A DNA stretch of 64,000 bases, from assembly GCF_001514145.1 (NCBI RefSeq), contig NZ_KQ948656.1:558001-622000 (forward strand). Reading direction: 5' to 3'. The DNA comes from Streptomyces canus. Its GTDB lineage: Bacteria; Actinomycetota; Actinomycetes; Streptomycetales; Streptomycetaceae. The notes below the pieces were generated by a model that saw only the letters and a program-made list of their open reading frames with translations, had not been told where the DNA came from and searched no databases. Shown here one piece after another: positions 17,858 to 25,785 of this stretch. Within the stretch, counting starts at the first letter, position 1; every line of letters begins with the position of its first letter. The position numbers were made by a program, and so were the translations under genes.

Positions 17858-19015
17858 TCAGTTCGGCGGGGCGGTCTCCGGGAGGTGGGGGTAGGCGGCC
17901 GCCCGGTGCTGGAAGGAGAGAATCTTCGGGTTCTGGACGACGCCGTCGCGCATCTCGATGGCCTTGCCGACCGTGACGTCGGTGTCCCATGCCGTAGGGC
18001 CGCTCATGACCTTGCGCAGGTAGGGAAGGAGCGCCTCGCTGATCTCCCAGGTGGCGGAGTTCCACAGGTGGGACGGGCTGTGATCCACCGCGTAGTAGTG
18101 GCAGCCCGGACCCACCTCGTGCATGGGCGCGCCAAAGGTGGTCGGGCGGGCGAAGGTGAAGCCCATGCCCTCGTCGCAGGCGACGTCGACGAAGAAGGTG
18201 CCCGGCCGGAACAGGGAGAGTTCCTCGTCGGTGACGAAGGTGAGCGGTGCGTCGGTGTCCTGCAGGACGCAGTTGACGATGATGTCGAACCCCGCCAGAT
18301 ACTCCGCCAACGGCATGGAACCGGCCGCGGTGACCGCCCGCAGGCGCGACGGATCGTCATCCCGCTCCTCGAAGTGGGCCATGACGACCGAGGGCATCGG
18401 CGAGGCCACCGCCGCGGCGGCGCGCTGGGTGAGCACCGTGACGTCGGTGACCCCCATGGCGCCCAGCCCCGTGACCGCTCCGCGCGCCGTGGCGCCGAAG
18501 CTGATGACCACCGCGCGCAGGCGCCGGCCGTAGTGTCCGGTCAGCCCGCCGAGCTGGAGGGCGTGCAGCACCGAGCAGTAGCCGGCGAGCTCGTTGTTCT
18601 TGTGGAACACATGGACGCTGAAGGCGCCCGTGGAAGTCCAGTGGTTCATGGCCTCCCAGGCGATCAGGGTCAGCCGTCGGTCGATACCGAGCTGGGTCAT
18701 CTTCTCGTCCTGCACGCAGTGCGGCCATCCCCACAGCACCTGCCCCTCGTGCAGCGCGGAGATGTCGTCATGCGTCGGTTTGGGCAGCAGCACGATGTCG
18801 CTCTCGGCGACGAGTCGCTCGCGGGAGCGCAGACCGGCCACGAGCGGTCGCAGCGCGTCGTCGGCGACACCGAACCGCTCGCCGTACCCCTGTTCGAGGA
18901 AGATTCTCTCGCGGATGTCCGGGGCGATCCGGTCGAGGTGGGCAGGGTGCAAGGGCAGGCGGAACTCGTTCTCCTTGCGGGAGGAGGCGAGTACTCCGAG
19001 GCTCATCAGACTCAT
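17858..19015 (-). CDS. N5-(carboxyethyl)ornithine synthase-like enzyme (alanine dehydrogenase/transhydrogenase family)
   Basis: 385-aa soluble oxidoreductase. The N-terminus (MSLGVLASSRKENEFRLPLHP) and FLEQGYGERFG match the AlaDH/PNT N-terminal domain. KPTHDDISALHEGQVLWGWPHCVQD and IAWEAMNHW are typical of the N5-(carboxyethyl)ornithine synthase branch, which condenses pyruvate with ornithine or lysine using NADPH. The Rossmann part is recognisable (VISFGATARGAVTGLGAMG) though its glycine loop is atypical, and a DVACDEGMGF block follows. ATG 19015 has a GGAAGAGAG-type site 10 bases away; ATG 19006 is an alternative matching the family start better. No neighbouring biosynthetic genes clarify the substrate. 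Confidence 0.75.
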   Translation of the reverse strand: MSLMSLGVLASSRKENEFRLPLHPAHLDRIAPDIRERIFLEQGYGERFGVADDALRPLVAGLRSRERLVAESDIVLLPKPTHDDISALHEGQVLWGWPHCVQDEKMTQLGIDRRLTLIAWEAMNHWTSTGAFSVHVFHKNNELAGYCSVLHALQLGGLTGHYGRRLRAVVISFGATARGAVTGLGAMGVTDVTVLTQRAAAAVASPMPSVVMAHFEERDDDPSRLRAVTAAGSMPLAEYLAGFDIIVNCVLQDTDAPLTFVTDEELSLFRPGTFFVDVACDEGMGFTFARPTTFGAPMHEVGPGCHYYAVDHSPSHLWNSATWEISEALLPYLRKVMSGPTAWDTDVTVGKAIEMRDGVVQNPKILSFQHRAAAYPHLPETAPPN

Positions 19016-19439
19016 AAGGGTGCGGCTCTCTTCCGGCCGGATGCGGTGCACTCCGGCCTTTGCCGTTCCCCGAGGGCGACGCCGCAACGGATGACGGCGT
19101 ACGAAGTGCACTCGGTACCGCAACCGTACTCCCCTCCGGGTCCCCGAACCGACCCGTCGGGACGTCGCCGGCCCCCTCCTCGCCCGCCGGGAACTTGCCG
19201 GGCGCCAGGGACGTTGGAGCGGGTGGTTGTAGTTGAAGAAAGAACGCCGAAGTGATTCACCGGCGGCCAGGGCCCGAAGGGCATGCAGGCCGACCGGTTT
19301 CGCGCGTTCTGAGGGCCCAGATTCCGAGGCAGGCCCGTGCGCGGGTCTGCCTCGCGCTGCTTCCGTACGGGCTTCTCTGGCCCCGGCGCCCTGCCCCCGC
19401 GCCGGCGGCGACGGCCCTCACGCGTTCGAAAGGAAAACC
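19016..19439. other. Divergent intergenic region between the CEOS-like and desaturase genes
   Basis: 424 bases with no credible ORF. It must contain promoters for both flanking genes, but I could not place -10/-35 boxes confidently. The desaturase leader contains the stem-loop annotated at 19325-19354. Confidence 0.5.
19325..19354 (+). promoter_or_regulatory. Stem-loop in the desaturase mRNA leader
   Basis: CGAGGCAG-G-CCCG pairs with CGGG-T-CTGCCTCG across a TGCG tetraloop, giving a 13-bp stem with one G-U pair. It sits about 85 bases before the desaturase GTG start and does not mask the ribosome site. Possible roles are terminator of unseen upstream transcription, attenuator, or 5' stabiliser. 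Confidence 0.5.
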
Positions 19440-20531
19440 GTGACCATTGACACCGTCAACCGGGGCACCGAGCCGGCGGACCACACAGGGACGACGGAAC
19501 ACTCGCCCAGCGGCCGGGGCAGCGACTACGCCGTGCTGTCCCGCGAGGTGAAGCAGAGCGGGCTGCTGCGGCGGCGCCCGGGCTATTACTCCGTCAAGGT
19601 CGGGGCGAACCTGCTTCTGCTGGCCGCCGGATGGACGGCGTTCGCCCTGATCGGGCAGTCGTGGTGGCAGTTGCTGACCGCTGCCTTCCTCGCGGTGATG
19701 TTCACCCAGACCGGGTTCATCGGGCACGATGCCGGGCACCACCAGATCGCCCGCTCCAAGCGCGTCAACAACATCCTCGGCCGCGTGCACGCCGACCTGT
19801 TGATCGGGCTGAGCTACGGCTGGTGGATCTCCAAGCACAACCGGCACCACTCCCACCCCAACCACGTCGACCGCGACCCGGACATCGCCGACGGCGCGAT
19901 CGCGTTCACCGAGGACCAGGCCCGGGTCCGCAGCGGGGCGTACGCCTGGCTGGCCCGCCACCAGGCCTGGCTGTTCTTCCCGATGCTGCTCCTGGAAGGA
20001 CTCGCCCTGCACGTCGCAGGGGTACGGGCACTGCTGGAGCGCACCGGTACCACGACCTCCCGGTCGACGAAACTGGCCGAGGCCGGACTGCTCACGGCCC
20101 ATCTCGTCGGCTATCTCGCCGCGCTGTTCCTGGTCCTGTCCCCCCTCCAGGCCGTGGTCTTCCTCGCCGTGCACCAAGGACTGTTCGGGCTGTACATGGG
20201 GTGCTCCTTCGCTCCCAACCACAAGGGCATGCCCATCTTCGCCAAGGACGACAGGATCGACTTCCTGCGTCGGCAAGTACTCACCTCGCGCAACATCCGC
20301 GGCCACCGGTTCACCGACTTCGCGCTCGGCGGACTGAACTACCAGATCGAGCACCACCTGTTCCCGTCCATGCCGCGGCCCGGCCTGCGCCACGCCCAGA
20401 AACTCGTACGCTCCTTCTGCGCCCGGCACGGCATCGCCTACCACGAGACCGGGCTCTTCAATTCCTACGCCCAGGTGCTGCGCCACCTCCACACGGTCGG
20501 CGGGCCTCTCCGACCCGAACTGGAGTACTGA
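19440..20531 (+). CDS. Membrane fatty acid desaturase
   Basis: 363-aa integral membrane di-iron desaturase that introduces a cis double bond into an acyl chain (CoA- or lipid-bound). The three histidine boxes are intact: GHDAGHH near residue 96, HNRHH near 133 and QIEHH near 302. The QIEHH form is typical of front-end and linoleoyl-CoA-type desaturases rather than stearoyl types. Two hydrophobic pairs flank the boxes. GTG 19440 has AAGGA 6 bases upstream; the longer frame upstream lies in the leader. Electron donors (ferredoxin, reductase) are not encoded next to it. A role in membrane fluidity is likely. Confidence 0.92.
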   Translation: MTIDTVNRGTEPADHTGTTEHSPSGRGSDYAVLSREVKQSGLLRRRPGYYSVKVGANLLLLAAGWTAFALIGQSWWQLLTAAFLAVMFTQTGFIGHDAGHHQIARSKRVNNILGRVHADLLIGLSYGWWISKHNRHHSHPNHVDRDPDIADGAIAFTEDQARVRSGAYAWLARHQAWLFFPMLLLEGLALHVAGVRALLERTGTTTSRSTKLAEAGLLTAHLVGYLAALFLVLSPLQAVVFLAVHQGLFGLYMGCSFAPNHKGMPIFAKDDRIDFLRRQVLTSRNIRGHRFTDFALGGLNYQIEHHLFPSMPRPGLRHAQKLVRSFCARHGIAYHETGLFNSYAQVLRHLHTVGGPLRPELEY

Positions 20532-20558
20532 TCTCGCACGCCCGGTGGGTGAACTCCT

Positions 20559-20711
20559 TCAGCCAGGCTGGAAGAATGCGAGCATTTTCTGGGCGGCATC
20601 GGGCGACGTCAGCAATTCCTGGATGTCCGCGGACATCCGGGCGGCGGCACTGGGGCGTTCGAACATCTCGCGTTCGTACTCTTCGACCGCGGCAGGGAAG
20701 TCGTCCGGGTG
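20559..20711 (-). pseudogene. C-terminal stub of an FAD-dependent monooxygenase
   Basis: The last 50 codons of this minus-strand frame (AAVEEYEREMFERPSAAAR ... LLTSPDAAQKMLAFF) match the C-terminus of UbiH/PHBH-type FAD monooxygenases. The homology stops at about 20711, exactly where the truncated TetR gene begins on the other strand. All FAD- and NAD(P)H-binding parts are missing. The frame continues to 20885 only as antisense of the TetR fragment. Confidence 0.7.
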
Positions 20712-21211
20712 AGCAAGGAGGAGTTGCTCGACGTGATGGCCGTCGGGGCCTATGCCGAGATCCGGCCCGTCGGAGACGACTGGCGGGAGGTGCTGCGCTC
20801 TCTTGCCGAAACCACCCGGCAGACCGCTCACCAGCACGAATGGCTCGCGGACCTGCTCGGTGGACGACCGCAGCTCGGACCGCACGCGCCGGCCAGGGGC
20901 GAGGCGGTCGTGGCCGCACTGGACGGCTTCGCCTGGACGACATCACGCCGGTGGTTGGCGCGGTCGACGCGTACGTGATCGGCGCGGTGCGGAGGGAGAT
21001 CGCCGGACGGCGCGCCGAGCGGGCCAGCGGGATGGACGAGAGGCGTTGGCAGGCCTCGCTCGGGCCCTGTCTGGAGCAGACCTTCGCCACCGGCCGGTTC
21101 CGCGCGCTGGCCACCGTGGTCCGCGACGCCGCCCACCTCGACGCCGACCACACCTTCCGGATCGGCCTGGACTTCCTGCTCGACGGCATCGAAGCACGCC
21201 TCTCAAGGTGA
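20709..21211 (+). pseudogene. TetR-family regulator, N-terminus deleted and frameshifted
   Basis: The sequence begins VSKEELLDVMAVGAYAE, which follows the helix-turn-helix in TetR proteins (xHVxxKEELLD), so the DNA-binding domain has been lost. After VVAALDGF near 20935 the frame shifts, and the rest of a TetR_C_1-type ligand domain continues in another frame (DDITPVVGAVDAYVIG ... HTFRIGLDFLLDGIEA) to TGA at 21209. Such regulators commonly lie divergent from FAD monooxygenases, here represented by the adjacent stub. Confidence 0.75.
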
Positions 21212-21522
21212 CGCGCGGCCGCGAACGGCCGGACCGAGCCGCCACGCCGCCCGAACGCGGTGACGATGTGCCCGTCAGCTCCCGCAGAGAGCCGGGCCTG
21301 TACGGGTCGTTGCCCCGGCCGCTCCTCCACCCCGTCGGTCTTACCGGGCCATTCGCCGCATCGTCGCAGCCGTGGCAGAACGTTGCGCAGAGCGCCGGGC
21401 GGCCGTCGGTGCGCCTTACAGCCCCGGCCCTTTGGGCCCGCACTGCGCTTCGGCAGCGAGCCTTGGCGGGCGGCCCTGGCAGGCGCCGCCCGCGGGAGGC
21501 AATCGGCGTGGGTCGCGCCGGT
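21212..21522. other. Intergenic region with no recognised gene
   Basis: 311 bases between the TetR remnant and the end of the DoxX gene. No frame has recognisable protein sequence, and no strong hairpin was seen. Confidence 0.5.
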
Positions 21523-21960
21523 TCAGTGCTGTCGCTTGCCGTGGTAGCGCTCGGCGAGGCGGGCGAGTGCGACGGCGGCGAGCAGGAGGCCGAAGTCGCG
21601 CAAGGCGATGTCGTAGTAGTCGGGGATCGTCAGGAGGTTGACGATGATGCCGGCCAGCCAACCGGCCACCAGCCAGGCTCCGAAGCGGGGCGCAAGGCCC
21701 ACGGCGATGCCGGCGACGACTTCGATCACGCCCACGGCATACATGGCCGCCTGGGCGCTGCCGGGAACGAGGTCGTTGATCCAGGGCGCGAGGTAGGCGG
21801 GCCAGTCCACGAGCAGGTTGGCGAACTTGTCCAGCCCGAACAGGATCGGCGCCACCGTGAAGGCGGTGCGCAGGATCACGAACGCCTGGTAGCCGGGATC
21901 GGCGAGCAGCGCACGCCGCGGGGTGGCGGGGGATGTGGGGCGTGTGGTTGCGGAGGTCAT
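21523..21960 (-). CDS. DoxX-family membrane protein
   Basis: 145-aa protein with four membrane helices typical of DoxX/DoxD-like proteins: AFVILRTAFTVAPILFGLDKF, AAMYAVGVIEVVAGIAVGLAP, FGAWLVAGWLAGIIVNLL and DFGLLLAAVALARLAER. Related proteins act in redox or thiol-stress responses or as terminal-oxidase partners, but the exact activity is unknown. GAAGGAGAGG stands 7 bases before ATG 21960. It is divergent from a cysteine-bearing HTH regulator with a palindrome between them, suggesting direct control. Confidence 0.85.
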   Translation of the reverse strand: MTSATTRPTSPATPRRALLADPGYQAFVILRTAFTVAPILFGLDKFANLLVDWPAYLAPWINDLVPGSAQAAMYAVGVIEVVAGIAVGLAPRFGAWLVAGWLAGIIVNLLTIPDYYDIALRDFGLLLAAVALARLAERYHGKRQH

Positions 21961-21972
21961 GACGGGCCTCTC

Positions 21973-22004
21973 CTTCTATCGACAACTCTCATTACCTATA
22001 GAAG
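21973..22004. promoter_or_regulatory. Palindromic candidate operator between doxX-like and HTH genes
   Basis: CTTCTAT (21973-21979) and ATAGAAG (21998-22004) are exact inverted arms 18 bases apart in an unusually AT-rich stretch. The left arm borders the DoxX ribosome site, so binding would block DoxX expression and could also autoregulate the HTH gene. Confidence 0.45.
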
Positions 22005-22025
22005 CGCCGGTCGTTTCTTTAGTCA

Positions 22026-22724
22026 ATGGCTGTTGGTTTTACACTGGTGTTCGTGGACGACCCGAAGGAAGTACGCGACGCCGATGTCTCCGCCATCGCC
22101 GCTCTGGACGAACCGACGCGCAGGAGGCTGTACGACCATGTGGTGCGTCAGCCCGGCCCGGTCGGACGGGACGAGGCGGCCGCCGCGCTCGGTCTGGCGC
22201 GGCAGACCGCGGCGTTCCATCTCGACCGCCTGGCCGATGAGTCCCTGCTCGACGTGGTCTACGAGCGGCGCAGCGGGCGGGCCGGTCCGGGCGCCGGCCG
22301 GCCCGCCAAGCTGTACCGGCGTTCGACGAAACAGATCGCGGTCAGCCTGCCGGACCGGCGCTACGAGCTCGCCGGGCGGCTCCTGGCACAGTCCGTGGAG
22401 GAATCTTCGGCAACCGGTGCGCCGGTGCAGGAGGTGCTGCACCGCAGGGCCGAGGAGCTCGGCACGCTGTTGAGCGGGCCGGGCAGCGGAAGTCTCGTCG
22501 ACCTGCTGGAGCAGTACGGGTTCGAGCCGCAGCACGAGGAAGGCGCCATCGTGCTCGGCAACTGCCCCTTCCACTCCCTGGCCCGTGAGTACACGCAGAC
22601 GGTCTGCGGCATGAACCTGCATCTGCTCCGCGGCGTCCTTGGCGGGCTCGGCGAGAGCGGGTACGAGGCCCGACTGGCACCCAGCCCGGGCCGGTGCTGT
22701 GTCCGGTTGGAGCCCGTCGCCTGA
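22026..22724 (+). CDS. HTH regulator with C-terminal cysteines (ArsR/SufR-like)
   Basis: 232-aa transcription factor. A winged helix occupies residues 20-85 (LDEPTRRRLYDHVVRQ, AAAALGLARQTAAFHLDRLADESLL), followed by a basic wing (GRPAKLYRRS). The C-terminal domain holds cysteines in NCPFHSLA, TVCGMN and RCCVRL, the arrangement seen in SufR-like predicted Fe-S or metal-sensing regulators. Start choice is uncertain: ATG 22026 lacks a ribosome site, and TACACT just upstream of GTG 22047/22053 would fit a leaderless start. It faces the DoxX gene across a shared palindrome, so redox-controlled repression of doxX is plausible. Confidence 0.82.
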   Translation: MAVGFTLVFVDDPKEVRDADVSAIAALDEPTRRRLYDHVVRQPGPVGRDEAAAALGLARQTAAFHLDRLADESLLDVVYERRSGRAGPGAGRPAKLYRRSTKQIAVSLPDRRYELAGRLLAQSVEESSATGAPVQEVLHRRAEELGTLLSGPGSGSLVDLLEQYGFEPQHEEGAIVLGNCPFHSLAREYTQTVCGMNLHLLRGVLGGLGESGYEARLAPSPGRCCVRLEPVA

Positions 22725-22913
22725 TCGAGCCGCGCGACGGAACCGGCAGGTCGCCTACGTGCGGCGCTTGTGTACTTCGATGGCCGACGACGTGACGCTG
22801 AACATCGAGAAGCAGGGGCGACGGCCAAGTCGGTCAGGGTGTGCCACGGCGCCCATGCCGGTGTTGACGGTGCGGGCCTCACCAAGGCTGCCGGGTGGCG
22901 ACGCCGACCTCGT

Positions 22914-23351
22914 TCACTTGGTGACGGAATAGCTCAGATCCTGCGCGGAGAGGGCGTCGGGAACCACGCGCAACCACGTCGTTCCCCTCTCCCCGGGGTC
23001 GTCGTACAGGTAGTGGACGAAGCGTGCGTCCCAGCGGGACTCGTCCGCGCCGAGGTAGCGGGTGAGCTTGCGCCGGCCTCGCGGTACGTCGAAGGGCACG
23101 AGTTCGGCATCACCACGAGCGATCACCTGTTGGACAAGACCCGTTGCGGTGTCGCAGGCGTCGACCACGAGGGCGACCCGGGGGTTTGACCTGACGTGAT
23201 CGAAGAGCCTGGCCCACGGGCCCGTCAGGACCCAGAAGGCTCCGTCCTCCCACAGAAACCACACGGGGCGCACCGTCGGTCCATGGGTCGCGAGGCGCGC
23301 GGTGAGCGGCTGACTGAGGAAGGACTCCACATCGAACGCAGGAGAGGTCAC
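22914..23351 (-). CDS. Pyridoxamine 5'-phosphate oxidase-family (flavin-binding split barrel) protein
   Basis: 145-aa protein with the FMN-binding split-barrel pattern: LTARLATHGPTVRPVWFLWEDGAFWVLTG, then NPRVALVVDA and GLVQQVIARGDAEL, ending with a helical cap. Actinobacterial members of this size are usually F420- or FMN-binding reductases of unknown substrate rather than true PdxH. I chose GTG 23351 because homology begins there and the upstream frame is shadow. The ribosome site (GAGAAGAG) is weak. Confidence 0.8.
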   Translation of the reverse strand: MTSPAFDVESFLSQPLTARLATHGPTVRPVWFLWEDGAFWVLTGPWARLFDHVRSNPRVALVVDACDTATGLVQQVIARGDAELVPFDVPRGRRKLTRYLGADESRWDARFVHYLYDDPGERGTTWLRVVPDALSAQDLSYSVTK

Positions 23352-23748
23352 CCGTTCATTCTCTTCTCCCTGGAGTCCATCGGAATCCGACCTTGGACCT
23401 AAGACCTCTGGTCGAGTAGGACGGCGGTCTCCTGGGTGGGCATGTCGCCGACGGCGTGGACGAGTTGGTCGGCGGCGGCCGGTTCGAGGCAGCACATGCG
23501 ACTGTCCCGGTCGGCGATCCCTCACCGAACACCCTGACGCACCCGTCCAACTCGTCTGCAGAAAAAGGGTTGGAGGAAGGCGACGCCCCGCTGCTACGGT
23601 CCTGATGGACCGTGAAGTCGTCGTATGGAGGTGAGACCCGTGAACACAGTTACCCATGGGTGCTCCCTCAACCCGTCACGGTCCGGCGGCTGACGTCCGG
23701 TGTCGCCAGGAGCGCCTGAGATCGAGGCACTCCTGGGAGGAGACTCCG
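23352..23748. other. Intergenic region with a possible gene remnant and a leader ORF
   Basis: 397 bases. On the minus strand 23400-23520 has coding-like composition (RMCCLEPAAADQLVHAVGD, MPTQETAVLLDQ) but no start, probably a remnant I cannot identify. On the plus strand TTGGAG (23570-23575) and TACGGT (23595-23600), 19 bases apart, could be the promoter of the GNAT-IF-1 operon. Confidence 0.4.
23640..23693 (+). CDS. Possible 17-codon leader peptide upstream of the GNAT gene
   Basis: A GTG start at 23640 is preceded by GGAGGTGAGACCC, one of the best ribosome sites in this area. It opens a 17-codon frame (MNTVTHGCSLNPSRSGG) ending in TGA at 23691-23693, 55 bases before the GNAT start. It may be a regulatory leader peptide, or the decayed 5' end of another gene. 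Confidence 0.4.
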   Translation: MNTVTHGCSLNPSRSGG

Positions 23749-24540
23749 ATGAACACAACGCCTTTCACATCCGGCCTGAGCGAGAACGCGGTGATGATCA
23801 CGCGCGTCGCGGACAGGCAATGGCATGCACTGGATGACGACCTGGTGGTCGGCCGCGGGCATGCGCATCACCGGCCCGACGGACGCTTGTTCGTCAGCAT
23901 CGACGCCTGGCACGACGCCGTCTTCGACCGGCTCGCCGAGGCGATGCCGGCGGAACTGCCGACGCCGTTGTACACCGTGGTCGACGAAGCCGACGTAGAG
24001 CTGACGGCCCGCTGGCGGCGGGCCGGTTTCACGGTCCGCCGCCGCGAGTGGGAGTACGTCGTGCCGACCGACCCGCGGGTCACCGGGCTCGAAGCAGTCA
24101 TGCCGCCTGCGGGCGTGACGATCGTGCCCGCCGGTCAGACGGACGAAGGCCTGCTGCGGGCGGTGGACCGCGCGATCCGTGACGAAGTCGAGGCGACCGT
24201 CGGGTGGCAGTCCATGCCGGCGGAGGTGATCCCCCGCCCCGAAGGCGACACCATCGTCGACCCGTCGAAGTACGCGGTGGCCGCGGCGCCCGACCGCTAC
24301 CTGGGTCTCATCCGGGTGGTGACGGTGAAGCAACCGCGCATCGGGCTGCTCGCGGTCCGGTCCGACGTGCAGCGCCGCGGCATCGGGCGGGCACTGCTGG
24401 CCCACACTCTGGGGACGCTGCACCGCTCCGGGTTCGCCGCGGCCTGGGCCGAGGTCCAGGAGTCCAACCAAGCGGCCACGGCACTGTTCGAGGGCATCGG
24501 CGCCCAGCCGATGAGCAGCAACCTGGAGCTGGTGCGATGA
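23749..24540 (+). CDS. GNAT-family N-acetyltransferase
   Basis: 263-aa acetyltransferase. The N-terminal 120 residues are a degenerate GNAT-like half ([31 protein letters not shown]). The C-terminal half has the acetyl-CoA loop in [18 protein letters not shown] and the following helix, then [18 protein letters not shown]. Such two-lobed enzymes acetylate amines on small molecules or proteins. GGGAGG precedes ATG 23749. Its stop overlaps the start of the IF-1 gene (ATGA), so the two are translationally coupled; modification of a ribosome-associated target is possible but speculative. Confidence 0.88.
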   Translation: MNTTPFTSGLSENAVMITRVADRQWHALDDDLVVGRGHAHHRPDGRLFVSIDAWHDAVFDRLAEAMPAELPTPLYTVVDEADVELTARWRRAGFTVRRREWEYVVPTDPRVTGLEAVMPPAGVTIVPAGQTDEGLLRAVDRAIRDEVEATVGWQSMPAEVIPRPEGDTIVDPSKYAVAAAPDRYLGLIRVVTVKQPRIGLLAVRSDVQRRGIGRALLAHTLGTLHRSGFAAAWAEVQESNQAATALFEGIGAQPMSSNLELVR

Positions 24541-24761
24541 CGAAGCACAAGAACGTCATCGAAGTCGAGGGCAAGGTCATCGAGTGCCTGCGCAGCGCCA
24601 TGTTCACCGTGGAGCTCGAGAACGGCCACCAGGTGCTCGCGCACATCAGCGGGAAGATCCGCAAGAACTACATCAAGATCATGCTGGAGGACCGGGTGCT
24701 GGTGGAGCTCCCGCCGTACGACCTGACGCGCGGCCGGATCGTGTTCCGGTACCGGAACTAG
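24537..24761 (+). CDS. infA: Translation initiation factor IF-1 (probable accessory paralogue)
   Basis: 74-aa OB-fold protein that binds the 30S A site during initiation. It matches IF-1 along its full length: [63 protein letters not shown]. Normally infA sits with rpmJ-rpsM-rpsK in the ribosomal protein region; here it is coupled to a GNAT gene among accessory genes. I therefore infer a second copy, as several streptomycetes carry. The sequence is well conserved and should be functional. A hairpin 35 bases downstream ends the unit. Confidence 0.95.
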   Translation: MTKHKNVIEVEGKVIECLRSAMFTVELENGHQVLAHISGKIRKNYIKIMLEDRVLVELPPYDLTRGRIVFRYRN

Positions 24762-24795
24762 CGGCGACCGGCACCCTCCGCGACAGCTGATCCTC

Positions 24796-24826
24796 GCCCC
24801 GGTCACAGGGTTTCCGTGACCGGGGC
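24796..24826 (+). terminator. Hairpin terminator after the IF-1 gene
   Basis: GCCCCGGTCAC (24796-24806) pairs perfectly with GTGACCGGGGC (24816-24826) around a 9-base loop, 35 bases past the IF-1 stop. It may also serve the converging hydrolase pseudogene. Confidence 0.75.
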
Positions 24827-24976
24827 ACCGTTCGCAGGCGCAGGACCGGCGTGACCAGCATCCGGTCGGTGAACACCAGCGCGTGCGGCCCGCCCCGCCA
24901 GCACGGGCGCTTCACGTGTGGGGAGGGAAGAGTCACTGCGAACGCAGGATGGGACAAGGCCGCACGGGCCTACTTC

Positions 24977-25669
24977 TCAGTCACAGTCCTCCTGCAGGAA
25001 CGTCGAAACCGCCTCGGTGAACAGCTCCGGCGCCGCGTGGTGGATCAGGTGTCCAACCGGGATGGTGACCACTCGCCCACCGGGGATGCGGCCGGCGAAC
25101 TCGGCGACGCCGTCCTGGGGGACGTGGCTGTGCGGGCCGCCGGCGAGGACGAGGGTCTTGGCCGTGATCTGGCTGAGTCGCTCCAGCCACCTGGGGTCGG
25201 GCACGTCGATCTGCCGCCTGACGGCCGGCACCATCTCCCAGTCGAAGCTCAGGGCGCCGTCCGGCCTCGTCAAGGTGGTCCGCTCCCGGGGACGCGGGAT
25301 GGGAACGTCCTCCAGGACGAGCCGGCTCACTCGCTGCGGATGGTTCTCCGCGAGCAGGTAGGCCACGATCCCGCCCATGGAGTGCCTGATCAGGTCCACC
25401 GCGCCAAGTCCCAGCGCGTCCAGGAACTGGAGCACATCGGCCTGCACGAGTTCGAGCGAGTAGTCCCCCGGCCAGTCGCTTCGGCCATGACCGCGCAGGT
25501 CGAGGGCATACACCCGCCTGCTCCGGGCGAGGGCGGGCACAACCACCTACCAGTCAGTGGCATCCTCGCCCAGCGCGTGCAACAGGACGAGCGGCGGAGC
25601 GTCCGGCGGACCCCATGTCCGATAGGCCAGCCTGACCCCGCCGACGCCGACCCATCGTTGATCAACCAT
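24977..25669 (-). pseudogene. Alpha/beta hydrolase inactivated by an in-frame TAG
   Basis: From ATG 25669 (MVDQRWVGVGGVRLAYRTWG) the frame encodes a typical alpha/beta hydrolase with LLHALGEDATDW, then hits TAG at 25549-25547. It resumes in the same frame without loss (VVVPALARSRRVYALDLRGHGRSDW ... VGHLIHHAAPELF). The nucleophile elbow reads IRHSMGG where GHSMGG is expected, so a Gly has also become Arg. A GTG right after the stop could restart translation but would omit the oxyanion-hole strand. Intact ancestor about 230 aa. Two lesions argue for real decay rather than a sequencing error. Confidence 0.8.
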
Positions 25670-25785
25670 GCCCGGACGATATGCAGACAGGTCCTGCCGA
25701 CGGTTCGGCGTTCACCACCGGCCGAACCACCATCCCCAGTCAGCATCGTCATCCCACGCTCAGGGATGCCGGTCGGCATCTCTTG

